64,000 nt of DNA from NCBI GenBank assembly GCA_014218235.1, contig CM024766.1, positions 19,255,346-19,319,345 of the forward strand. Direction: 5' to 3'. The position numbers and the translations under genes were made by a program. Shown in pieces: positions 24,369-37,000 of the stretch. Source of the stretch: Colocasia esculenta. Lineage: Eukaryota > Streptophyta > Magnoliopsida > Alismatales > Araceae. Position 1 is the first letter of the stretch. Each line of letters opens with the position of its first letter. A model generated the notes under the pieces. The model saw nothing but the letters and a program-made list of their open reading frames with translations. It made no database searches and had not been told where the DNA came from.

Positions 24369-25897
24369 ATGGCTCCGCGCAGACGTAGGCAGACCAGAGA
24401 GCTGATGGAGCAGCAGGGTGAGTCAGATATGCCAGTGCCAAGTCAGGTTTAGGAGGATGTGTCAGTAGAGGAGTATGTGGCACTGCCCCAGGAGGCAGTG
24501 GCAGCAGCATCGGATGAGCAGCAACAGCAGTGGTACGAGCCCCCACAATAGTAGTATGCAGATTGGTTTCCCTTGGCCAAGCAGTTTCTCAGGACCCTGT
24601 ACCAGGGGGAGTGGCAGCCAGGGCAGATGGTAGTGGGAGGTCAGCTGCCAGTACCTCCCCCAGCAGTACCAGAGCAGCAGGTAGATCCCTAGGTAGAGCA
24701 GCTAGCGGTTCAGTAGGTGTCAGGTACTGGGAGTACTCGGGTCGGTAGGAGGAGGATGGCTATCACTGAGGACAGGACCACCCTCTTGGAGAGGTTCTTG
24801 TATCTCCGACCGTCGATGTTCTACGACGACTATGACCCAGATAAAGCTGAGAGTTGGACGCATGAGTTGGAGCGTACGTTCGAGACCATGGAGTGCGCCG
24901 AGGAGGACCAAGTCAGACTGGCAGTGTATCAGCTCAAGGGACCAGCCCATGAGTGGTGGAGAGTTCAGAGGTAGACACACTTCATAGGGCAGTGATTGGA
25001 TCAGATTTTTTTGGCAGGGTTCTTGGAGGTCTTCCACGGCGAGTATTTTCTTGATTATGCTCATCGTGAGAGGCAAGATTAGTTTCATGAGTTGGTTCAG
25101 GGTGATCTGACGATTGCTCAGTATCACTAGAGGTTTGTCAGGTTGTTGAGGCATGTTCCTCATGTTTTCGGTAGTGAGCAGGCTTGTGCAGAGAGGTTTA
25201 TTACAGAATTGAGGCCAGATTTGAGGTGGGGTGTGACTGTTCACATGTGTGCCACCTTGGGAGTGGTAGTGGCTAAGGCCACCACCTTGGAGAGAGAGAC
25301 CTAGCAGCCCTAGCAGCAGCAACAGCAGCAGCATGGAGGAGCTTCCTCTAGGACCACACCATACTAGCGTCCCGCAGATAGTCATGGTAGTGCAACTTCT
25401 TCTTCTTCGGGCTTGGGCAGTTCATGCAGTTCCGAGTTGCACTGGAAGTTCAGGCAGATGAGCACTCGCGGGGGTGGACGGAGCCGGTAGCAGAAGCGTC
25501 AGTCGAGGTTTGCGGAGCAGTCGGTCCAGCAGGGAGCCGAGCAGGGCAGGCAAGAAGCGGTTTGTTACACCTGTGGTTTACCGGGTCACTTCAGGAGGGA
25601 CTGCCCAATGGGGCAAGTCCAGCAGCCGCAGCAGTCAGTGCAGTACACTCAGCAGTTACCGCAATATCAGTACCTTCCACAGTAGCAAGCACGTTAGCAG
25701 CCGCAGGGGCAGTACCATTTGCAGCCTCAGTAGTTTCAGTAGCATCAACAGCCTCAGCAGTTTCAGCCATACCACCAGCAACAACAGTTTCCATAGCACC
25801 AGCAGCCCCAGCAGGCGCCGCAGCGTGGGCATGGTCGTGGTCGTGTGATGGCTCACACCAGGGAGGAGGCCAAGGCATCAAACCTGGTCGTAGGTAC
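24369..25897 (+). pseudogene. gag: Chromovirus J gag with 17 in-frame TAG codons
   Basis: Starts MAPRRRRQTRELMEQQ. One reading frame runs about 510 codons with no indel up to the cut by LTR K. It has a gag domain (FLYLRPSMFYDDYDPDKAE through LEVFHGEYFLDY, about 24790-25065), a Q-rich stretch, one zinc knuckle CYTCGLPGHFRRDC near 25567-25608, and a second Q-rich tail ending AHTREEAKASNLVVG, which leads toward protease in relatives. The frame contains 17 TAG, one TGA (24993) and no TAA. Most TAGs sit beside surviving CAG codons, as if CAG mutated to TAG. The rest of pol is outside the window. Confidence 0.88.
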
Positions 25898-26598
25898 TGT
25901 CATGTCCCGACATTTAATATATCTATAAATGCCAAAACGTGAACGAATAAGAAATCAAGAGTAAATTTTGAACTTTTTGAACATAAATTGCTCGGGGTCT
26001 TCACTAAATAAAAATTAATTAACTGTCATTCTACAGGTATTACATGACTCTCAATTTACAACTCAAAGGTAAACGCCACAAAGGTTGATCTCTAAGCACA
26101 CAAATCCCGATGTCCCGCCTTCTAGAACTGTTGATTACCTGAGAAAAAGTAGGTATGAGCACTCTTGCCCAGTAGGATTTATCCTCCAAAATCAAGAAAT
26201 ACACAAGTTTATATAAGCCAAGGATAATTGAGGTACAAAAATATATTAAGCACTGAGTACAAGTAATGGAAAATGGTACAAATCAGATTATAGTTGAAGT
26301 GAACCATGATTATCAAATAGTAACAAGGATGTAATAATATGCCAATGAACCGATATAAAGTGTCTAACATGGAAATAGCAAAGCATTAGTGTATGAACAA
26401 TAGTTCAGAAGAAATTAAGAAAGGTTATACGTAGAGATGCCCTGTCCACTCCTCAAGCAAGCAATAAACATTCGTGTTTCAACATAGTTCATGGAAATGT
26501 CAACCAATCTAGCATGTGGTGGTGTCATGCCAAACACCCTAGAGATCCATACCGCTCTGCGCAGATTAAACGTATTCGGGTGCTCCTCCCGGGACTGG
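25898..26598 (-). mobile_element. LTR K, 3' end portion (minus strand)
   Basis: On the plus strand it begins TGTCATGTCCCG, the complement of the CGGGAC-TGACA type end of LTRs B and E, and directly follows the broken J gag. It holds the GCCCAGTAGGATTTA motif near 26172-26186 (complement of TCCTACTGGGC) and a GGTGCTCCTCCCGGGACTGG block at 26579-26598 matching the B LTR. It is cut at 26598 by element H; the rest should resume beyond the far end of H, outside the window. Confidence 0.85.
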
Positions 26599-28619
26599 TG
26601 TAACGACCCTCCTTATACCGGTACGGTTACACCAACCCACATCGGTATCATGAACGCCGCTACAGTGGGACATTTACCCAACAATTGTACAATTAGGCTG
26701 AAACATACACAAATATATGACACATGACAGCGGAAATGAAATAACTGGAAAGTAACTCTTATTCCATCATCATCATTTATACACAGTCTATATAGAAAAG
26801 GAAAAGTGAATACTTCATAACTGAGAATTTCAATTATTACATTGTGCACATAAGACTACACAGAGTCTTTTATTACATACTATGAAAGAAGAAAATACAA
26901 TGTTGAATCCAAGGCAAAAGTCTCCTACTCTCACTCCGAGTCGCTCCTAACGATCTCCTCGGAAGAAGTAAAAATATCTGCACCTGTACGCCGAAGCAAG
27001 AATGAGTCTAAAAGAACTCAACAAGTAACTCCAACCACACTAAACATACATACATCACATGACTTTTCACGTTCTCATGCTACACCATTATCATATAAAG
27101 CATGGATTTGATAATGTTTCAAAAACCTAAACATGATTTCTACACATGCTACACATGATGAGTAATTTATAACAATTTTTCAATGACTTAAAATCTACTT
27201 TACAATATACTAAACTAAATCTCATTTAACTACATTCACATGCTAAGATAATAACCATTTTAAACATGGAGTTTTACACATATTACAAAAACATCCCTAG
27301 CATGGATTCTATGGTCATTTTCACATGGTTAACGCATCTACACACATGAATAGATTGCTGTTTTGACATGGATATATCACATTCATATAAGGAATTATCA
27401 TTTTACATGTTATACCATTGATTCATATTCTCACCTAATCATTTACACAATTTCACTTATCTAGTTCACATGTTCACACTCTCACACACATGCTCACATA
27501 TTCTTAATTATATGCCATGACACATAGTCCAAACCACCTCTAGAAGGACACACACTAATCACATCACACACATATCTATCACCTAGACATTTCAGTGATA
27601 AATCTTAGTTACTGTGCAAAACCGGGAGAAGCACTCTCCACCCTAACCAGTGGTACTTGTCCGCCTCCAGGATTTCATCCCAATGCCCATGGGATATCAC
27701 ACACATATGAACCTTTTCGTAGGGACTTTACTACGGTACAGTTCCACAGCCCTCTAAGGTAGCAATGTCACCCATTGGCACATTTACACATTTTCTCTAA
27801 TCTTTTAACACACACTTAATGCACAATTTTAACACATCCATTTCATGCTCACACATTTACATACTTCAGTATTAGCTAGCATGGTACTACTGTTCTCAGT
27901 ATTAAACAGATTCGAAACAAGTCTAATCATGCTGAAATTAGCAGATTTTATTAACAACCATATTAACTTGTATTAATAGATCAATGTTCACATAAAACCA
28001 ACATATGTAGTTACTATTATCATTTTAGTATGAAATTTAACCACGAACTTCTTACAGTTACCCATCATGCATACCAAATTTCACATTTTTCTGAATTGTA
28101 CACAAATTAAGAAAATTATAACAGTGGTATTATACAAAGTAAACATAGTCAAACTAACATGGATTTTCATTGTTCAGACCCACATCTCATTCTACACATG
28201 GATACTGACAGTCCTAAACATATGTCAATTTCTAGGATTTAACTATTTCCACACTATTTATGTGAATTTCTGTATTAATAAAACATGCTCAATGTTTTAG
28301 CATTCAGAAAATGTAATAATTTATACAGATATCAAAAATTTCCAAAATTTTTACAGCATGAATTGAATCCCGCAAACACTGCACAAATTTTTTTATGACA
28401 CTTGGATTCCACACAGATTGCACAAACGGAATTTTACAAGATTAAAAACCTGTTTAACATGCATTTCAGAAATTTCAGATAAATAGGGTATTCCACAGAA
28501 ATTCATAAAATTTGGACAGCATGATCCAATAATAGTATTTTATAGCATATCACTTTTACATTATATCCTCATACGTAGAAATCTGAAAAATAGGTCATAT
28601 AGGTCAGACATGCACACTG

Positions 28620-28735
28620 TTGCAGTCTGACGAACTTGACGGCATGCAGGTGGCCGTTTATCAGGTTAACGGCAACAAAAGTCGCTGCCAACTCAAGATC
28701 TTAATGGCAAGGGATCCTGCCGTTAAGTTCCTGTC
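28620..28735. repeat. TTAACGGCA inverted-repeat cluster, LTR H
   Basis: ACTTGACGGCATGC, GGTTAACGGCAACA, TTAATGGCAAGG and TGCCGTTAAG half-sites in opposite directions. In the other LTR copy the pair CTTAACGGCA and TGCCGTTAAG forms a perfect 10-bp-armed inverted repeat with an 8-base loop near 63169-63196. Confidence 0.75.
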
Positions 28736-29264
28736 TGTGCAAAACACAGACTGAACGTAAGAAACTTGCTGAAATTAGGGTTCCAGGACACGAATAAAAT
28801 CTAGAAAATTACCTAGGACCTACTAGATGTACGTAGGAATGATGTAGAAGGGTTACTTGCCTCTTGGAAAATCCACAAGCAACGATTTAAGCCAGAGAAG
28901 CCCTCCTCGGCCAGAGCCAAAGAGTCCTTAAAACTCCCTCGATCCAGGTTCTGTGATGGTCTTTAGGGTCCACCGGGGTTGGGAAGATGCTCCTTGATGA
29001 CCAGCCTTCCTTCCAGTCGCAGTAGAGCACCGGATGAAGCCTCCAATCGCCGAATTTTAGAGCTCAAAGATTGGGTTTTCGCACAGAGAACTAGGGTTTT
29101 GACTCAAGATCCAAAAGGGTTAGATCTGGCCGAAGATGGGGGGTTTTATAGAGCTAGGGTCGGAGACGTAATTGGGTAAGGCTGGGTTACCGTTGGAGAA
29201 CGGTTACAATAACAAGGGGCGAAGATTTCGGGGGCATTTTCGATCTAAAAATGCGGCAGATCTG

Positions 29265-29360
29265 GCATATTAACGTCAACATCACTGACTGCCAGTATGG
29301 AGTTGGCATCCATCGATGTTGCCGCTGACTAACCATCAACGTCAACTCTTGTTGACGCCA
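29265..29360. repeat. TTGACG inverted-repeat cluster, LTR H
   Basis: TTAACGTCAACATC, GAGTTGGCATCC, ATCAACGTCAAC and GTTGACGCCAAC. CGTCAAC at 29340-29346 and GTTGACG at 29351-29357 form a perfect 7-bp inverted repeat with a 4-base loop. Confidence 0.78.
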
Positions 29361-29588
29361 ACAGGTCGTCTGCATAGAACTTAAAACTGCTCAAATAGGC
29401 ACACTTATACACATTCCCATACTATACAAATAAAAAATATATATATAAAATAGATATACATTCATGTATTCATAATAATACATCAATTAGTTATATATAA
29501 ATATATACATACATATATCCATTCACACCAGCATCCGTTTTCACATAATTAAACACGTACGTAGGAGAGGAAATTCTAGGGCCTTACA

Positions 29589-29603
29589 CCCTCTCCCCCT
29601 TAA
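29589..29603 (-). other. Polypurine tract of chromovirus H
   Basis: The minus strand reads TTAAGGGGGAGAGGG directly before the LTR start TGTAAGGCCC. Confidence 0.92.
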
Positions 29604-29633
29604 AGAAACTTCGTCCTCGAAGTTAGACCGACA

Positions 29634-30662
29634 CTACTCAAATAATTGAGGATACTTCTTCTTCATTGCATCCTCAAGCTCCCAAGTAGCCTCCTCTCGC
29701 GAGAAGTTGCGCCATAAGACTTTCACCGATGCAATGCTCTTGTTCCGGAGATGCTGAACCTTCTGGTCAAGAATAGCCACTGGTTGCTCCACGTAAGAAA
29801 GATCTGGCTGGATCTCCACTGGTTCCTGGCTAATAACATGAGATGGATCTCTGACATACCTCTTGAGCATAGTTACGTGGAAAATGGGATGGACACTAGC
29901 TAACGCTGGAGGTAAAGCTAGTTCATATGCCACGTTGCCCAATCGTCTGGGAATCTCATACAGGCCAATGAATCTTGGACTTAGCTTACTATGCCTGCCA
30001 AATCTAACTACACCACGAGTAGGCGAAATCTTTAAAAAGACATGCTCACCTACCTCGAACTCCAAATCTTTCCTCCTGTTGTCGGCATAACTCTTCTGCC
30101 TATCCTGTGCCGCAATAAGCCTCTTCCTAATCAATTGGACCTTCTCCGAAGTCTCCTGAACTAACTCCGGACCAATCAACTGCCTATCACCAGTCTCCTC
30201 CCAACATAAAGGAGATCTGCAAGGCCTACCATACAACGTCTCAAATGGAGCCATACCAATACTCGCATGGAAACTGTTGTTATATGCGAACTCCACAAGA
30301 GGTAAATGGCGCTCCCAATCATCCTTCCAATCCAGAACACACACCCTCAACATATCCTCGAGCGTCTGGATAGTCCTCTCGGACTGTCCATCTATTTGGG
30401 GATGAAAAGCCGAACTAAGCTTCAGCTCTGAACCTAACGCATCCTGAAGACCCTTCCACAGCCTCGAAGTAAATCTCGGATCTCGATCTGAAATGATCGA
30501 CTTCGGGACACCATGCAATCTAATAATACTACTAATATACAATCTAGCTAAACTCTCTACTGACTGTTTCTTCTTCATAGGCAAGAAATGCGCAGTCTTC
30601 GAGAATCTATCTACCACTACCCAAATTGAGTCGTTACCCCGTCTGGATCGAGGCAAACCCGT
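29634..30662 (-). pseudogene. pol: Chromovirus H integrase core and chromodomain (3' exon of split pol)
   Basis: Open frame without stops that continues the H integrase after element E. It begins at TGLPRSRRGNDSIWVVVDRF, has [12 protein letters not shown] and the catalytic Glu in GQSERTIQ, then [18 protein letters not shown], then the C-terminal module with GRHSKLSPRFIGLYEI (GLY in place of the usual GPF), and a chromodomain SVKVLWRNFSREEATWELE near the stop. The first integrase Asp (MDFVTG) lies on the other side of E at about 41958-41975. The two pieces join in frame across the CCCGT duplication, showing that H was open here before E arrived. Confidence 0.93.
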
Positions 30663-33600
30663 TTTCACGTCTCGAGAATTATGCAGCGGATATTAGTTCG
30701 AAGAATTCGAGTCGATATCCCGAGACGTGGACAGTCGGCAAATAAGCCTCTAGCTAGCACGCACTAAATGTGTATCAACACAACATCATATTAGGGCCCA
30801 AATGTTGAACTCAAAATAAATTGTAACCCGATCTCAACTCATTTTATAAAAATTGGAAAATAGTACAAGACTGAGACTCAATAAAAGGAAAGTACATTTA
30901 CCCCTCACTTCCTACTACATGTTCTAACTCTCAAAACAAACTAACCATAGATAGACTCATAATTAGAACGCTCATCACTCGGATGCATTCCCATCCTCGA
31001 CTTGCTCTTCCTCTTGAGCTTCATAGTCACCTAGATTGGGAAAAGGTAGGGAATGAGCAAACTAGCCCAGTAGGATTTATATCTCAATGTGCGGGCAATG
31101 ATATAAGTGATTAACATTTTAGAACTAGGCAAGTATGATGAATGATATGCAAGTACAAATAAAACTCATTAAAACATGATATATAAAACAAGCTGGATAG
31201 AGTGAACAAGATAGAATAAGATTTTTGAACAAGATGACAAGAAAGAACTAGCAATAGATCACTTTGTACAAGCACACAAGATTTCACTTGATGTCAATAG
31301 TTTTCAAGAAAACAAGATATCACTAGTTGCAATAAATGCAGGATGGCCATATCACGCAAGCAAGCAAGCAAGATTGCACAAGCACGATCAAGTAACACTA
31401 ATCAGGCACGTAGACACTAATGTACACCAAGGAAAGATCCACCAAGAATGCACACAGGTCACGTGTATGTGGTTATGTATCTAACATTCAACAAGCAAGA
31501 AAGTACTCCCAGCGCAGATGCAACGCCAGTAATCATTATACCCCATGGTTAACAGTATATTTATGACTCGCCGTCATTGGGGCTAGACTGGAGCCCTTGG
31601 ACACACGCCGTGCCCTGTCAGCCATCTCATGTAAAATTTTAAATGTAGATACCCACAGTCATAAATAATGGCCAATGAGAGTTTCAAAATGTAGCATGTG
31701 TAATGTCATGTTCACGATGATGATGAGAAGAAATAAATAATTAAATTGAACATGATTCCATGAGGACAATGGTTAAGAGATAAATTCGGCAGCTGAACGG
31801 TATGATTTATAGTTTAGTTCAATCTTTACAATTAATGGCTTTAGTCTAGATTGTAATTCATGCTCACGAGAACAAGAAGAGAAAGGAAGTGCACGCCCTT
31901 GATGTAAAGTGTGTAGGGATGTACGCGTGTCAATTCACAAACCGTCGGTCTCAAACTCTCAGAAAAACACTTAACATGATGGCATGCAGTGAACAATGCA
32001 TTTACCTACATGTGGGTTTACAAGATTTTAAGATAATATTCATCGTTTAAATCAAGCTAGAATGGTAACAAGAGTGAATCACAAGTTTCATGTATGATCA
32101 TTTCATTAAGAAAGCAATTAGAATAATATTCATGTAATTAAGGATTTTTCAATGGGTTAAACACTTTTAAGCCATTAAATAGACATTATGTAATGAACAG
32201 ACCCAAGACAGGCAATATTTTGCAAAGGTAGTGTCGACACAACCCATACTGGTGTCGACACCATGCTTCGAACATAAGCAAAAACATGAAAAACTGGTCA
32301 AGTAGTGTCGACACTAGTTCAAGTAGTGTCGACACTAGAGACAGGTTCCAGAAAACCTTCTGGCCAACATGGGACAGTGTGTCGACACTAGATCAGGTAG
32401 TGTCGACACTAGATCAGTTCCCATAAATTTTCTCGGTCAAACTGGGATAGTGTGTCGACACTAGATCAGGTAGTGTCGACACTAGAGACCTTCCCAGAAC
32501 ACCTTCTGGGCTGTTTTGGGACAGTGTGTCGACACTAGTCCAAGTAGTGTCGACACTAGTGCCCTTCTAGAAAAAAAACTTACAGGTCAAGGGTAACCCG
32601 AAAACACATCTCATGCAGGATTTGATTACACCTCTTCGAACTCTCTAACGAATGACATTTAGACAAAATGTTCAACACAAAAGATGACAAGGACAACTAG
32701 TAGAAGAATTTTGATGTTGGGGGTTGGATCTAATTCGGTCTCTAATTCCGAGAAAACATGTGAAGAACAAAAAGTCATGTGTAGCCCGAAATTCCAGTAT
32801 CATGCAGTGACTTTCTTTCCATGCCTATAACTCTCTAAACAAGGACTTTTGGACAAAATGTCCAACATAAAAGATGATCATGACTTCAAGTAGAAAAACA
32901 TTTGTGAAGGAAGTTTAGTCAAATTCAGTTATGAATCGTGAGCATGATATGAAGAACGGAAAAAGCCCTAACAGTGCACGACTTTGGAAGAACACTTATA
33001 ACTCAAAATATACTCATTAGAATTCGATGAAACCAGTGGGAAAAGAAAGTTAACTTGATGCTCTACACATTGGTATAGGATATATTAAGGTTTGGCCCGA
33101 GAAAACCTACCTTATGGGTTGAAGGAGTCTCATTTTTTCCAGAAAACCCGTGTTCAGACCACTTGGAGGAGAACACTTACTGCTCCGTGTATACTGTATG
33201 GAATTTGAGAATTCCACTTGGGTTAGAACGTAGACTTGACCCTATTTCCAGGGGTATAAGCCTTGCAAGGTTTGGTTTAGGTTTGACTCACCTTTGGTCG
33301 ACTTCAAGATGATGGTCTGTGCAGGTCGCAGCAGACACAATGGGGAAAAAGAACGGCTTGGTGTGGATGATCTCCTGCTCCCCAGCCACCAAGAACTTCT
33401 CCACACGACCCCAGCAAGTTCTAAAACTTGTCCCTAAGGTTTGGTGAAGAATATTTAAGCAACCATGGTGTTTTAGGAGTCCTATTATGACTAGGAAAGC
33501 TAGGTTGCGGTTTTGACAGGTTTGTTTCCTACTTAGGGAGGATTTCTTCTTCCCATAGAGTGTGTGAGGCTTTAGGAAACCTCCCACCATATATAGGCAT

Positions 33601-33950
33601 GAATTTGGGTTGCCAACAATGCATGATTGCATCCCAATTCAACTCAAATTGCCTCTTTCTAATTTCAGCCTATTTAGAGTTACGAATTTCCATGCATTTT
33701 CTAGCTTTATTTGATTATTGGGCCAAATGATGTCCATTGACCCAATTATGATATTGGGTCATTAATATATAATGTTGGAAGTCCCTCCAACACTTTTATT
33801 TAAATTTTGATTGCGTCGTATTTCCGTGTTAACGGTTTTTCGACTTGTTATAGCACGTACGATATTGATGCGTATGTTTTACATACTTGGAAATTATTTA
33901 TTTCCTTTTATTTGAATTCTTTGTATAACTAAAATTTCCGGGGTGCTACA
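30663..33950 (-). mobile_element. 3' LTR of element E
   Basis: 3288 bp; on the minus strand it starts TGTAGCACCCCGG at 33950. It contains a TATA box (minus CCTATATATGG at about 33588-33598), three units of the 186-bp repeat family (about 32620-33100), the GTCGAC array (32218-32565), the block with GTGTCCAAGGGCTCCAGTCT, and the GCCCAGTAGGATTTA motif near 31058-31072. Sequence matches 38665-41952 throughout. Confidence 0.96.
32218..32565. repeat. GTCGAC dyad array, E 3' LTR
   Basis: Ten GTGTCGACAC palindromes in five pairs. Within each pair the GTCGAC starts are 21 bp apart; between later pairs they are 52-53 bp apart, making a 74-bp repeat. The long spacers carry TTCCAGAA, CCTTCTGG and GGGACAG. 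The first 44 bp (32218-32261) match the Sirevirus LTR at 46083-46126 (opposite strand) at 41 of 44 positions. Confidence 0.93.
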
Positions 33951-33966
33951 CCCTCCCCCACTTAAG
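33951..33966 (-). other. Polypurine tract of element E
   Basis: The minus strand reads CTTAAGTGGGGGAGGG directly before the 3' LTR start. Confidence 0.94.
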
Positions 33967-34001
33967 AGAATTTGGTCCCCAAATTCATGTATAGCAAGTT
34001 A

Positions 34002-37000
34002 TTATACAAGTGTGGTGCACTTACTTGTGAATAGCTCCGGGAATCTTTTGCGCATTGCTTCCTCGATTTCCCACGTGTCGTCCTCATCCATGCGTTGATT
34101 CCATCTAACCCTTACTAGTGGGATAACCTTGTTCCTTAGTTGGCGCAGTTCCCGGTCCACGATCTTAATTGGCTTCTCTTGATATGTTCCGTCTTTGTTG
34201 AACTCCAGAAGCTCGTATTCTATAACATGCCATGGATCTCGTACATACTTTTTCAACATGGATATGTGGAACACATTGTGTATTCCATCCATTTGTGGTG
34301 GTAAAGCGAGACGATATGCTACCTCACCGACTCTTTCAAGGATTTCGAAAGGCTCGACAAACCTTGGTGACAACTTGCCTTTAATGTCAAAACGTCTGAT
34401 CCCACGGCCTGGAGACACTTTCAAGAATACATGTTCACCCACCTGAAACTCCAGGTCTCTTCTTCTATTATCTGCATATGCCTTTTGTCTTTGCTGCGCC
34501 ACTGCCATTCTTTCTCTAATAAGCTTTACCTTCTCTATGGTTTCCCTTATCATCTCTGGTCCTAACATTTGTTTTTCGCCAACTTCATACCAGCATATTG
34601 GAGATCGGAAACTTCTGCCATAAAGTGCTTCAAACGGTGCCATCTGAATGCTAGCTTGATAGCTATTATTGTAGGCGAACTCCACAAGAGGTAAGTGTTC
34701 GTGCCAACTACCTCCAAAATCTAGGACACATGCTCTGAGCATATCTTCAATCACCTGGTTAGTTCTCTCCGTCTGTCCATCTGTTTGTGGATGGAAAGCC
34801 GTGCTAAAGTTTAGTTTAGATCCCAAGGAGTAATGCAGTCCTTTCCAAAAGTGGGATGTAAACCTAGGGTCTCTATCAGACACGATAGACACCGGTACTC
34901 CATGTAATCTGACTATTTCCTTCACATACAATGCAGCCAGAACGTCTACTGACCACTTATTCTTCACTGGAAAGAAGTGAGCTGACTTAGTTAAGCGGTC
35001 GACTATAACCCAGACACCATCGAATCCACCTCTAGATTTGGGTAGTCCTAAAATAAAGTCCATCCCTATACCTTCCCATTTCCATGCCGGAATTTCTAGG
35101 AGTTTGAGTTTACTTGTGGGTCGCAAGTGTTCCGCCTTGACCCTTTGACATGTTAAGCATCGGGCGACATATTCCGCCACCTCTCTCTTCATATTAGGCC
35201 ACCAGAAGCTTCTTTTCAAATCTTGATACATTTTGGTAGTTCCAGGATGAATCGTATATCTGGTCTTGTGAGCCTCGTCCATAATCATTTTCTTTGTCTC
35301 TGCATGGTCGGGTACACAGACTCGATCCCGGAACAATAGCCTTCCATCTTCAGTTAATGAGAAATCTGGCCTCTGGTCCAGATTAGCCTTAATCTCCACA
35401 AGTACAGGGTCATTGTCTTGGAGTGTTGTGATGTCCTCCAATAGTGTGGGTTGTGCTCTAACACTAGCAACAAAGCATCCCTTCTCTTTGGTGTCAGCAT
35501 CAATATTTAACTTGGCGAAATCTTCTAATAACTTCCATTCTTCTACCATTAAACTTGACAATGTGATCATTGGCTTTCTACTTAGAGCATCTGCCACAGC
35601 ATTTGCTTTTCCTGGATGATATTGGATTGTGAAGTCGAAGTCTTTGAGATACTCCAACCACCTCCGTTGCCTCATATTCAAGTCCTGCTGAGAAAACAGA
35701 TACTTCAAGCTTTTATGGTCAGAAAACACAATGAATTTCTCACCATATAGATAATGACGCCATATCTTCAAGGCGAAGACCACAGCAGCTAGCTCCAGAT
35801 CATGTACGGGATAATTGTCCTCGTGCTTCTTCAATTGTCTGGACGCGTAGCATATAACTTTCCCTTCTTGCATCAGCACACAGCCAAGGCCGATCCCGGA
35901 TGCATCGGTGTATACTTCAAAACTACCCCCAGCAACTGGCAGGGTTAGTACGGGTGCTGAGGTAAGGTGTTCTTTCAATGCCCTGAAACTTTCTTCACAT
36001 TCACCAGTCCATGCGAATGGATTCTCCTTCCTGGTAAGCCTGGTCATTGGTACAGCTATCTTTGAGAAATCTTTAATGAAGCGACGATAATAACCGGCTA
36101 ACCCCAGAAAGCTTCTAATCTCCGACACAGTTGTCGGCCTTTCCCAGCCCTTTACCGCCTCCACCTTAGATGGATCCACAGAGATTTCCTCCTTGGATAT
36201 GATGTGACCAAGGAAAGATACTTCCTCCATCCAGAATTCACACTTACTAAGTTTAGCATAGAGTTGGTTATCTCTGAGCACTTGCAGAGCAACCTTCAAG
36301 TGTTCCTCATGTTCATCTTTGGATTTGGAGTAAATAAGGATGTCATCAATGAACACCACTATGAACTGGTCCAAGTAGGGCCTATAAATATTGTTCATAA
36401 GTTGCATGAAGGCCGCTGGAGCATTGGTTAGACCAAACGGCATGACTACGAACTCGTAGTGACCATATCTACTTCGGAATGCAGACTTGTGAATATCCTC
36501 TTCCTTTATTCTTAGTTGATGGTAGCCAGATCTTAGATCTATCTTAGAGAAATATTGTGCACCGGAGATCTGGTCAAACAGCTCATCGATGCGGGGCAGT
36601 GGATACTTATTCTTTATTGTCAACTGGTTCAGCTGACGGTAATCAATGCATAACCTCATTGTTCCGTCCTTCTTCCTGACGAATAGTACTGGCGCTCCCC
36701 ACGGGGATGTACTAGGCCTGATAAAACCTTGATCTAGCAGTTCTTGGATCTGCCTCTTCAACTCCTGCAATTCAACAGGGGACATGGGATACAGGGCCTT
36801 TGAAACAGGGGCTGCCCTAGGGAGTAACTCAATGGTGAAGTTTACCTCCCGCTCAGGTGGTATACCAGGTAATTCCTCGGGAAATACATCAGGATAGTCC
36901 CTGGCTATTGGAATGTCTTCTAGGGTCGGTTTCTTCTTTTCAGTAGCCAAGATGGAAACTAGGAAAGCACCACAACCCTGGTTGATCAGCTTAGAAGCCT

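Larger units (their letters stand above)
26599..29588 (-). mobile_element. 3' LTR of chromovirus H
   Basis: 2990 bp; on the minus strand it runs from TGTAAGGCCC (29588) to GGGTCGTTACA (26599). The ends are set by the polypurine tract at 29589 and the break in LTR K, with ACTGG (26594-26598) as the probable target copy. Its inner 1.5 kb matches 62411-64000, the remaining part of the 5' LTR. A TATA-like CTATAAAAC on the minus strand near 29141-29149 is the likely promoter. Landmarks match LTR C: CCAGTGGTACTTGTCC near 27647-27662 and two inverted-repeat clusters. Confidence 0.93.

Noticed and set aside
24369..25897. TAG read as glutamine (recoding) in J gag
   Set aside because: No plant nuclear system reassigns TAG; CAG-to-TAG mutation in a methylated context explains the pattern, and J is also cut by another element.
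28979..29179. 66-codon ORF, also found at 63447-63647, as a conserved small protein
   Set aside because: The two copies are the two LTRs of one element (H), so similarity reflects LTR duplication, not protein conservation. An upstream-ORF role cannot be excluded but has no support.
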